From the NCBI GenBank assembly GCA_002391525.1, contig DGFE01000230.1, positions 1 to 12,139 of the forward strand: DNA of 12,139 nt, in the 5' to 3' direction. Within the stretch, counting starts at the first letter, position 1. The number at the start of each line of letters is the position of its first letter. This document shows, piece after piece, positions 1-6,017 of the stretch. The notes below the pieces were generated by a model. It did no database searches. It saw only the letters and a program-made list of their open reading frames with translations, and was not told the origin of the DNA. Made by a program: the position numbers and the translations under genes. The stretch comes from Competibacteraceae bacterium UBA3908 (GTDB lineage Bacteria > Pseudomonadota > Gammaproteobacteria > Competibacterales > Competibacteraceae).

Positions 1-19
1 AGATGTGTATAAGAGACAG
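1..19 (+). other. Nextera transposase mosaic-end adaptor (left contig end)
   Basis: The first 19 bases match the Tn5/Nextera mosaic-end adaptor AGATGTGTATAAGAGACAG exactly. It is a library-preparation sequence, not genomic DNA. The reverse complement of the same sequence closes the window, so the whole window is probably one untrimmed contig. These bases should be removed before any gene call or transposon interpretation. Confidence 0.97.
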
Positions 20-141
20 GATTTTGGAAAAGTACTATCCAGGAATGGCCTATACCCGGCTCGAGTGAATCGAGCACGGACCAGAAATAACTTTATTGAA
101 AAACGATAATCATGAGGGTGACTTTTCAGGAGATCGGCATC
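20..141 (+). other. Short leader before the gtrA-like gene; possible tail of a truncated upstream gene
   Basis: About 120 bases lie between the adaptor and the first gene. Forward frames are open from the adaptor to stops at 66-68, 88-90 and 107-109, so the 3' end of a truncated upstream gene may be present, but I cannot tell which frame is real. A small perfect inverted repeat (GCTCGA at 59-64, TCGAGC at 70-75, 5-nt loop) is present without a T-run, so it is not a convincing terminator. No clear promoter is seen. Confidence 0.35.
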
Positions 142-594
142 ATGCCATTTCAAAAAAAACTGCTGGATGCATCCGCGGCCAGGTTTCTGCTGGTGGGGGT
201 CGTCAACACGTTGTTCGGGCTGTTGGTCATCTACGCACTGAAATGGTTTTTGGGGATGGGTGACGCGGTTGCCAATCTTTTAGGCTACCTTTGTGGGTTA
301 TCGCTGAGTTTCCTGCTCAATTCCCGTTGGACGTTTCGTTATTCGGGCCCAAGGCTGCCAGCCCTCGTCAAATTTCTGCTCGTGATCGGTCTCGCTTATG
401 GATTGAATCTGGCAACCGTGTTGGGTGCCATTCACGTATTGCATGTCGATACCTACTTGGCGCATCTTTTGGGCATACCCCCCTATACCATTTTCAGCTA
501 TGTATGCAGTCGATTTCTGGTGTTTAAATCCCCCCATAACCAAGAGTGCGTCCCTTGCCTGTCAAGCGTGGTAAAGTCCAGCGCAAGGCCATAA
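142..594 (+). CDS. GtrA-family polytopic membrane protein (putative lipid-linked sugar flippase)
   Basis: Predicted protein of 150 residues with four hydrophobic segments at roughly residues 15-35, 43-60, 75-100 and 105-127, the normal size and topology of the GtrA family (PF04138). Typical patterns are the small residue-rich GYLCGLSLSFLLNSRW stretch around 48-63 and the final FSYVCSRFLVFK near 118-129. GtrA proteins are thought to help move undecaprenyl-phosphate-linked sugars across the inner membrane. The start at 142 is preferred over the in-frame ATG at 112 because AGGAG at 128-132 sits 9 nt upstream of 142, while 112 has no ribosome site. The gene ends 12 nt before the glycosyltransferase, so they are probably co-transcribed. 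The sugar and acceptor are unknown. The tail after about residue 130 is not family-typical. Confidence 0.9.
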   Translation: MPFQKKLLDASAARFLLVGVVNTLFGLLVIYALKWFLGMGDAVANLLGYLCGLSLSFLLNSRWTFRYSGPRLPALVKFLLVIGLAYGLNLATVLGAIHVLHVDTYLAHLLGIPPYTIFSYVCSRFLVFKSPHNQECVPCLSSVVKSSARP

Positions 595-606
595 AGCAAT
601 ATACCG

Positions 607-1542
607 ATGATGACATTAACTATTGTGATCCCTTGTTACAACGAAGCGGAAGTTTTGCCTGAAACCGTTCGCCGCCTCCGGAGCGTGCTCCAGGATCTGG
701 AATCAAAGGAGAAAATCACCTCGAACAGTAAACTGGTTTTCGTGGATGACGGCAGCAAGGATCAAACCTGGGCTTTGATCGAACGATTCGCGGATGAATG
801 CTCCGTTGTTCAAGGAATAAAGCTATCCCGGAATTACGGCCATCAAAATGCCTTGCTGGCTGGGTTGCTCGTCGCTCAGGGCGATGCGTTGGTCAGCGTC
901 GATGCCGATTTGCAAGACGACCTCGGCGTGATCGAGCAGATGCTCGATGCCTGTCACGACGGCTGCGACGTGGTGTACGGTGTGCGCGAAAACCGTGAGA
1001 CGGACAGCGCCTTCAAACGCTTTACGGCGGAAAACTACTATTGCCTGCTTGCCTTCATGGGTGTCGACGTGGTTTTCAACCATGCGGATTACCGCTTGCT
1101 GAGCCGCCGCGCGGTGGAGGCCCTGCGGGAGTATGGCGAGGTGAACCTTTTCCTGAGAGGCATCATCCCCTTGCTGGGCTTCCGTTCCAGATCGATCAGT
1201 TACCGAAGAGCGGAGCGCTTCGCCGGCGAGTCCAAATATCCAATGCGCAAAATGCTGTCGCTGGCTTTCCAGGGCATCACATCGTTTTCCACCTTCCCGC
1301 TTCGATTGATTACCGTGCTGGGGCTGATTATTTTCGTCATCAGTTCGCTGATGGGAGTCTGGGCTATCGGCATACGCTTGTTCAGCGATTTGGCAGTGCC
1401 CGGTTGGGCATCGACCGTAGTGCCCGCCTATTTTCTGGGTGGAATACAACTTCTCAGTATTGGCATCATTGGCGAGTATCTGGCGAAGATTTATATGGAA
1501 ACCAAGCGTCGCCCGCGTTTTCATATCGAAAAGCTGCGCTGA
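607..1542 (+). CDS. Family 2 glycosyltransferase, GtrB/dolichyl-phosphate-mannose-synthase type
   Basis: Predicted 311-residue membrane-anchored glycosyltransferase. The GT-A catalytic domain occupies about residues 3-225: TIVIPCYNEAE at the N-terminus, the nucleotide-binding VDDGS at 46-50, the metal-binding DADLQDD at 99-105, and the RFAGESKYP segment at 204-212 typical of the DPM1/GtrB/ArnC branch. Two transmembrane segments follow at about 233-255 and 268-293, with a basic cytoplasmic tail. Such enzymes transfer a sugar from a nucleotide donor to undecaprenyl phosphate. With the adjacent GtrA-like flippase this forms the usual pair for O-antigen, teichoic-type or glycan decoration. The third, serotype-specific Gtr transferase is not in the window. 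The start may be either of two consecutive ATGs (607 or 610); neither has a strong ribosome site. The gene ends only 2 nt from the stop of the oppositely oriented protease gene. Confidence 0.93.
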   Translation: MMTLTIVIPCYNEAEVLPETVRRLRSVLQDLESKEKITSNSKLVFVDDGSKDQTWALIERFADECSVVQGIKLSRNYGHQNALLAGLLVAQGDALVSVDADLQDDLGVIEQMLDACHDGCDVVYGVRENRETDSAFKRFTAENYYCLLAFMGVDVVFNHADYRLLSRRAVEALREYGEVNLFLRGIIPLLGFRSRSISYRRAERFAGESKYPMRKMLSLAFQGITSFSTFPLRLITVLGLIIFVISSLMGVWAIGIRLFSDLAVPGWASTVVPAYFLGGIQLLSIGIIGEYLAKIYMETKRRPRFHIEKLR

Positions 1543-1544
1543 TC

Positions 1545-3002
1545 TCAATGGCCGCCGAGCGGTTGGCTTTTCATCCGTCTGGGGTCGAACAGGCCGGACG
1601 CGATCACGTCGGCGGCGGCAATGGCGAAGTTGAGGTTCTGACCGCGTTTGAGCCCCATGGTGGCGATGCCGATGACCGTGCCGTCCCGCAGGATGACCGG
1701 GCCGCCGCTGTTGCCGGGGCTGATCGGCGCGGAAATCTGGATGTAGCGAACGCCGTCGATCTCGCGCAGCCCGCTGATGACTCCGGTGGAAAACGTACCT
1801 TCCAGGCCGTAGGGATTGCCGATCACGAACACGTCCCGGCCAATCAGATCCTGGTTGTAGGTTTCGTTGAGCGTGAAGCTCTCGCTGACTTTGAGCGAGG
1901 TCGCCAGCAGCGCTAGATCCGGTTCCTTGCTCCGCTTGCGGACGCTGGCGGTTGATTCTTGCTCGCCGCACTTGACCGCCAGATTGTCGGCTTTTTCGAT
2001 GACGTGGTTATTGGTGATGATCAACCCGTCCAGCGATACCAGCAGACCGCTGCCCAGGTTGTTGGTTTTGCCATTGCGGAACGTGACGATCAGACAGGTG
2101 AGCGGGATGCTGCGCCGGTAAATGCGTTGTCCCGGATTGTCGTGATCCGACGACCTCGGCTGTGGCGAGCCAGTCGCCGGCGTGGCGGTGTCCGCCGGGC
2201 TGGTCAGGTTTGTCAGACGCCGCTTGAGCGAGCCAAGCAGGGTACTGCCCGCCGCGGGTTTTGCGGCTGGGGATGCTTCGGTGGGAACCTCGGTTTCCGT
2301 AGTGGCCGGTGGCTTGGGACTCACCATGGACGAGGGCGGAGCCAGCACGGCTGGCTTGGGCGGTGAAGTCGAGGCAGCCGTCGATTTTGGATCGGCCGTG
2401 GCCTGGATCGATTGCAAGACCTGCCGGGCGCTGGCCCGTACCGCGTCGGCGGTCGGGGTCGTGGCCAGGTGCCGCAACTGCTCGGCCAGCCGCGGCGGAT
2501 CCTGGGCGAAGCGATAAGCGTTGGCGAACGCGCCGGTGGCGCGGCGGGCATCGCCGGCCTGGCCGTAGACCTGTCCCAGCGTAAACCAGTTCGCGGAGTG
2601 GGTCGGAGCCAGGGACAGCGCATACACCGACAGCCGTTCCGCTTCCTTGAGGCGGCCCAGGCGCAGGTAGGTCAGGCCGAGCTGGCCGGCGATCTCCGGG
2701 TCGACGGGGTCGGCGATGAACGCCTGCCGAAACGCCGCCAGCGCTTCCCTGAGGTTGTCGCGGGCCAGGTGTTCCGAACCCTGCTGGTGAAAAGGCCGGG
2801 CCTGGGCGGAATCGCCCGTTTCCGGTCGGCGCAGATTTTCCAGCTGTTCCCGGAAGGTCTGCACGCCGGTCGTATCGTTGGCGGCCCCATGGGCGATCAT
2901 CTGCTGGACGTGATAGTCGATGGTTTCGTACTGCCCGGCGCGGACCAGCGCGGCGCCGGCCAGCATTGCCCCCAGCAGCAGCGACTTGAAGAGGCGATTC
3001 AT
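1545..3002 (-). CDS. Exported TPR protein fused to a trypsin-like (S1C) serine protease
   Basis: Predicted 485 residues. A hydrophobic signal segment (residues 1-22) precedes a TPR region at about 70-185, a low-complexity Pro/Ala/Thr/Ser linker at about 200-290, and a chymotrypsin-fold protease domain at about 295-475. The catalytic triad is readable: His333 in TNNHV, Asp362 in EPDLALL, Ser432 in PGNSGGP. This resembles the DegP/HtrA protease core, but no PDZ domain follows; the protein ends soon after the protease. It should act in the periplasm. The ATG at 3002 overlaps the stop of the upstream TPR gene as ATGA, so translation is probably coupled. The same frame stays open far upstream, but that part is a shadow of the neighbour, and the signal peptide fixes the start here. 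The TPR half is clearly paralogous to the upstream gene. The substrate is unknown; the TPRs plausibly recruit partners. Confidence 0.9.
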   Translation of the reverse strand: MNRLFKSLLLGAMLAGAALVRAGQYETIDYHVQQMIAHGAANDTTGVQTFREQLENLRRPETGDSAQARPFHQQGSEHLARDNLREALAAFRQAFIADPVDPEIAGQLGLTYLRLGRLKEAERLSVYALSLAPTHSANWFTLGQVYGQAGDARRATGAFANAYRFAQDPPRLAEQLRHLATTPTADAVRASARQVLQSIQATADPKSTAASTSPPKPAVLAPPSSMVSPKPPATTETEVPTEASPAAKPAAGSTLLGSLKRRLTNLTSPADTATPATGSPQPRSSDHDNPGQRIYRRSIPLTCLIVTFRNGKTNNLGSGLLVSLDGLIITNNHVIEKADNLAVKCGEQESTASVRKRSKEPDLALLATSLKVSESFTLNETYNQDLIGRDVFVIGNPYGLEGTFSTGVISGLREIDGVRYIQISAPISPGNSGGPVILRDGTVIGIATMGLKRGQNLNFAIAAADVIASGLFDPRRMKSQPLGGH

Positions 3003-3694
3003 GGGGCGCGGACGGAACCGGATGGAACGTTCAGCGGAACCGTGCCGGGATTGGCCGGCAGCGGCGGCACGATGGCGGCTGCCGCCGGCAGCCCGTAGAG
3101 GCGCAGGGTCTCCAGGGCGGCGTTGCGCAGGGTATCGGCCGCCTCGTTTTCGGCGATGTTGCGCAGAATCTCCTCCGCCCGCATCGGGTTCTGGGCGAAG
3201 CGATAGGTGTTGGCCAGCGCGCCCAGCGCGCGTCGGGCGTCGTGTTGCAGCCCGTAGACTTGGGCGAGCTGGAACCAGGCGACCGCACGGGCCGGCTCCA
3301 GGACGAGCGCCTGTTGCAGGGCGCTTTCCGCCTCCGCCAACCGGCCCAGCTTGCGGTAGACCAACCCGAGATGGTTGACAGCGTCGACATTGCCCGGATC
3401 GGCGCGGCTCGCCTGCTGGAACGCGCTCAGCGCCGTCTCCAGTTCGTTCCGTTGCAGGGCGGCCAGCCCGCGCTGCAAGGCGGCGCGCCCACCCGCCGGG
3501 TCGGGCGGAGCCGGTTTCGGGTTCTGCTCCAGCATCCGTTGCATGGTGGTCACTCCGGGGTCGTTGTTGGCGGCGGCCAGTTCGATCATCTGCTGGACGT
3601 AATAGCGGCTCTGTTCGCCGTCCTGCGCGATGGCCGGGGTCGTGAAAAACCACGCTGCCAGCAGCAGCGTCGGCATGGGGCAACAAATCTTCAT
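2999..3694 (-). CDS. Periplasmic TPR protein, paralogue of the protease TPR half
   Basis: Predicted 231 residues. A signal peptide (1-23, cleavage likely after AIA) is followed by a motif YYVQQMI at 31-37 and three TPR-like repeats at about 70-102, 104-137 and 138-171, then a Pro/Ala-rich tail. TPRs bind proteins; no catalytic domain is present. The next gene repeats the same architecture with matching blocks (YHVQQMI; WF-LGQVYG versus WF-LAQVYG; YRFAQ-P), so the two arose by duplication. I chose ATG 3694 over an in-frame GTG at 3718 because it places the hydrophobic segment properly at the N-terminus; a weak GGGAA lies upstream. The last four bases form ATGA with the protease start. It is probably an adaptor or scaffold of the same envelope complex; the partner is not shown by sequence. 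Confidence 0.85.
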   Translation of the reverse strand: MKICCPMPTLLLAAWFFTTPAIAQDGEQSRYYVQQMIELAAANNDPGVTTMQRMLEQNPKPAPPDPAGGRAALQRGLAALQRNELETALSAFQQASRADPGNVDAVNHLGLVYRKLGRLAEAESALQQALVLEPARAVAWFQLAQVYGLQHDARRALGALANTYRFAQNPMRAEEILRNIAENEAADTLRNAALETLRLYGLPAAAAIVPPLPANPGTVPLNVPSGSVRAP

Positions 3695-3737
3695 GCGGTT
3701 CCCGTGGCTGACCGACACTCGGAGCGACCGGCGGGGA

Positions 3738-4238
3738 TCACAGGTTCTTGATGGCGTCGTACTGCCGCTCCAGACTCAGTCGCCGGGCTTCGGCCTGGGC
3801 GGCGCTGAGCTGACCCCGGTCGAGTTCGGTCTCGAACCGCTGGATGTCGCGCGTCAACAGCTGTTGCTTGCGGCGCAATTCCGCGGTTCGCTGCTCGGTG
3901 GCGGATTTGGTGCGTTGCAACTGCTCGATTTGCCTGGCCGTCTCCCGATTCCGGGCCTTGAGCGCGGCCAACTGGCGGCGCTGCGCGGCGACCTCGTCGG
4001 CTTTCATCTTCCGCTCGGTCTCCAAGGCCGCCCCTTCTTCCCGTAGGGCGCGCAACTCGTTCAGGGAATCGTCCCGCTGTCCTTGCAATTCTTGCTGGCG
4101 CAGTTCGTAGTCGCCGGCCGCCAGTCCGCGCACGCCGCCGAAAAAGCCGCCGGAACGCGGGTCGTTGGTGGGATCGGCGGCGCAACCGGCCAGAACGAGC
4201 AGACTCAGAGCGCCGCCGAGGATACCGATAGTTCTCAT
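3738..4238 (-). CDS. Coiled-coil outer-membrane-type lipoprotein
   Basis: Predicted 166 residues. A lipoprotein signal ends in the lipobox LAGC with the acylated Cys19; the residue after it is Ala, which predicts Lol-dependent sorting to the outer membrane rather than inner-membrane retention. Residues about 44-160 are almost uninterrupted charged heptad-type helix rich in Glu, Gln, Arg and Leu, so a long coiled coil projecting into the periplasm is likely. No enzymatic motif is visible and I do not recognise a named family. The ATG at 4238 has a strong ribosome site (GGAGGT, 8 nt upstream). It lies 43 nt before the TPR gene and 68 nt after the glycine-zipper gene on the same strand, consistent with an operon. 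A structural or spacer role is inferred only. Confidence 0.82.
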   Translation of the reverse strand: MRTIGILGGALSLLVLAGCAADPTNDPRSGGFFGGVRGLAAGDYELRQQELQGQRDDSLNELRALREEGAALETERKMKADEVAAQRRQLAALKARNRETARQIEQLQRTKSATEQRTAELRRKQQLLTRDIQRFETELDRGQLSAAQAEARRLSLERQYDAIKNL

Positions 4239-4306
4239 GGCTTCAGACCTCCCGCTCCCAGACTCCCGTTCGCGGCGGGAGGGGGGATGACCTCGATAGA
4301 GCGAAT

Positions 4307-4978
4307 TCAGATGGACATGCTGTCGTAAACCCGCTGCAAGCTGACGACGTTCTGATCGGACTGCTGGCGGGTTTCCTTGAGTTTCAACACGTTGGATTCA
4401 AGTTGCTGGGTGTATTTGTCCTGTGGTCCGCGTTTCTGGCGAGATTCCTGATAGACCTGATTGGCGTCGGCCAATTGTTTCTCGGTCAGCGAATTGACCT
4501 GTTTGGCCTTGGCCAGCCGTTGCTCCAGGCCGGCTTTCTGGCGGGTCATGGCGTCGCGGGAAGCTCGTCCGGCCCGGTAGTCGCGCGCCAGCCGCTGCGA
4601 TTCCCGGTCCAGTCGGGCGATTTCCTGATAGAGCTGGCGGTTCTGGGCGTCGGCCTCTTCGATGAACTCCTGGTTGCGCTGGATTTCCGCGATCAGGAAG
4701 TCTTCCTCGTTGGCGTACTGGGCCTTGCGTTCGGCGATGGAACTGCCGATGCCGGCGCCGATCAAACCGCCAGCCGCGGCGCCCACCAGCGCGCCTCTCC
4801 CTTTGTTGTCGCTGACGGCGGCGCCGAGCAACCCGCCGAGCACCGCGCCGACCACCGCGCCCTCGGCGACGGTCTGCTGCTGATCGCTGGTGGCGCCGCC
4901 GGTGGTGGCGCAACCGGGCAGCAGCGAGCCGGCTACGATAACGGCGAGAAGGCATTTTCCTGCTTGATGAATGAACAT
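4307..4978 (-). CDS. Glycine-zipper lipoprotein with C-terminal coiled coil
   Basis: Predicted 223 residues. The lipobox LLPGC places the lipidated residue at Cys23 (Pro at -2 is slightly unusual), followed by Ala, which suggests the outer membrane. Residues about 37-80 form a glycine-zipper region of two hydrophobic Gly/Ala-rich stretches, including VVGAVLGGLLGAAV and LVGAAAGGLIGAGIG; such segments insert into or pack within membranes and can oligomerise, as in the SlyB/Rcs-lipoprotein-like glycine-zipper group. Residues about 92-220 are a long charged helix, probably coiled coil. The start at 4978 is preferred because GGGAG lies 6 nt upstream; the in-frame ATG at 4984 would abut that site directly. 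A second lipidated coiled-coil protein is encoded next. Function unknown; membrane anchoring or pore-like assembly is speculation. Confidence 0.83.
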   Translation of the reverse strand: MFIHQAGKCLLAVIVAGSLLPGCATTGGATSDQQQTVAEGAVVGAVLGGLLGAAVSDNKGRGALVGAAAGGLIGAGIGSSIAERKAQYANEEDFLIAEIQRNQEFIEEADAQNRQLYQEIARLDRESQRLARDYRAGRASRDAMTRQKAGLEQRLAKAKQVNSLTEKQLADANQVYQESRQKRGPQDKYTQQLESNVLKLKETRQQSDQNVVSLQRVYDSMSI

Positions 4979-5039
4979 GGGCATCTCCCGGCCATGGCGG
5001 TTGCTAAGGACGCTGGTTTTGACAGTTGACGGTAGGGGA

Positions 5040-5068
5040 ATTCTGTAGGGGGTCAGGCTGGAAATCAA
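5040..5068 (-). promoter_or_regulatory. Candidate sigma70-type promoter before the glycine-zipper gene
   Basis: Reading the minus strand, TTGATT (5068-5063) and CAGAAT (5045-5040) are separated by 17 nt, each matching 4 of 6 consensus positions. It would give a transcript starting about 55 nt upstream of ATG 4978. The 159-nt gap between this gene and the DUF4384-like gene makes an internal promoter plausible, but the match is weak and could be chance. Confidence 0.3.
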
Positions 5069-5116
5069 CGGATCGCGGCGACCGGGCCTGAAATCCACGC
5101 TGGCCATTCAGGATAG

Positions 5117-5138
5117 GCGCCAGGGGCCGCGCTGGCGC
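5117..5138 (-). other. Small hairpin at the end of the DUF4384-like gene
   Basis: A perfect 6-bp inverted repeat (GCGCCA at 5117-5122, TGGCGC at 5133-5138, 10-nt loop) overlaps the stop codon of the DUF4384-like gene. No T-run follows it on the minus strand, so it is at most a weak attenuator or an RNA-stability structure, not a standard intrinsic terminator. Confidence 0.25.
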
Positions 5139-5713
5139 TACGAACGACCGGTCGGCGGCAGCGACGGCACTTGGATGCTGGCGGCGTTCCAGGCTTGGGG
5201 CGGCCACTGGCGCATGGCGCCGCGCAGCCGGTTGACGAATTGTTGGCCGGTCAGATTGAACTCGGCGACCGGCGTGCGCGGCCGCTTGACGTTCTTGATG
5301 TCGTACCGGCCAAACAGATTCAAGGGTCGATGGGTGGTGACCAGGATGAAGGTTTCGACGCCGGTCGGGGGAGCCGGCGTATATTCGAGCCGTTTGCTCG
5401 CCGTCGGCGGAAAGAACACCATTTCGTTGGCCCGAACCGGATAATTGGTAAGCAACTGACCGGTGTTGCCGGCGGAGTTGATGAAATAAAGATTCAGATA
5501 ACCGTCGGTCGCGGCGCGCAGACTGAGTTGCACCGGCACACCGATGCGCGGCGGGCCGTGCTCGGCCCGAAGCGTGACCGCGAACGGAGCCCTCGGGTTG
5601 GCGAGCCGCAGGGAATCGACGGTCGGCGCGGCGGTCGGCGTTGGCGGCGTGGCGGCGCAGCCGGCGAGCAGCAGCGCGATGAACGACAGGATAATAGCGG
5701 GGTTCCGCGGCAT
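5138..5713 (-). CDS. DUF4384-type lipoprotein
   Basis: Predicted 191 residues. The lipobox LLAGC gives Cys19 followed by Ala, again predicting outer-membrane sorting. After a Pro/Thr-rich linker (22-35), residues about 56-130 show the DUF4384 pattern: a VPVQLSLRAATDGYLNLYFIN core, a turn AGNTGQLLTNYP, then an FFPPT and a GVETFILVTT strand. DUF4384 is a beta-rich domain of unproven function, often found with caspase-like or kinase domains in bacterial multi-domain proteins. Here it stands alone as a lipoprotein, next to a divergently transcribed caspase gene. The ATG at 5713 is the only start that puts the lipobox correctly; no good ribosome site is seen. It may be the first gene of the minus-strand cluster, or have its own transcript given the 159-nt gap after it. 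Confidence 0.8.
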   Translation of the reverse strand: MPRNPAIILSFIALLLAGCAATPPTPTAAPTVDSLRLANPRAPFAVTLRAEHGPPRIGVPVQLSLRAATDGYLNLYFINSAGNTGQLLTNYPVRANEMVFFPPTASKRLEYTPAPPTGVETFILVTTHRPLNLFGRYDIKNVKRPRTPVAEFNLTGQQFVNRLRGAMRQWPPQAWNAASIQVPSLPPTGRS

Positions 5714-6017
5714 GGTGATGAAGCCGGTTGTGGAGAAAGCGGTGGGCGATGCCCGCCCGTCGCGCGGCTCCCGGACGGGCGACACGCGGCGGATGCTCGG
5801 GCCGGGTATCCAATAATCTGGATTATTTTGCAGAGCGATGAAAGATTCCAGCGGGATTTTCGGCTCGGGCCGTCCGGGCTGGCTGTATCCGCCGCCGACG
5901 GGATGCGCCAAACCCGCCGCCGGACCTTCGTTAAGCGAGCATTCACCGTCTGTTGTGAACTCTTCCCAGTTTCCGGTACTCCCGAAAATTGAACCGTACT
6001 TCCGTATGATATTCCCA
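5714..6017. promoter_or_regulatory. 304-bp divergent intergenic region between lipoprotein cluster and caspase gene
   Basis: This gap separates two divergent start codons and must hold promoters for both directions unless transcripts begin elsewhere. It contains a GC-rich inverted repeat (CGCCCGTC at 5754-5761, GACGGGCG at 5772-5779, 10-nt loop) and an AT-rich one at 5810-5825. A TATGAT at 6005-6010 resembles a -10 box on the plus strand, but a matching -35 is not evident and the transcript would begin almost at the caspase ATG. The caspase frame is open back to 5838 but that extension is not supported as coding. Confidence 0.5.
5810..5825. promoter_or_regulatory. Perfect inverted repeat, candidate operator
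   Basis: AATAATC (5810-5816) and GATTATT (5819-5825) form a perfect 7-bp dyad around a 2-nt centre. It is an AT-rich island in a GC-rich region, located between divergent genes, which is the usual setting for a dimeric repressor or activator site. No regulator gene is in the window, so the binding protein is unknown. Confidence 0.35.

Noticed and set aside
823..1971. 382-codon minus-strand frame across the glycosyltransferase and protease end
   Set aside because: Low-complexity Arg/Gln-rich shadow spanning two real genes.
3003..3686. N-terminal extension making the S1C protease a 713-residue protein
   Set aside because: The extra 228 residues are an out-of-frame shadow of the upstream TPR gene; the signal peptide and ATGA overlap at 3002 mark the true start.
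5838..6017. 60-residue N-terminal extension of the caspase
   Set aside because: It would bury the signal peptide inside the protein and shows no recognisable sequence; the start at 6018 fits export.
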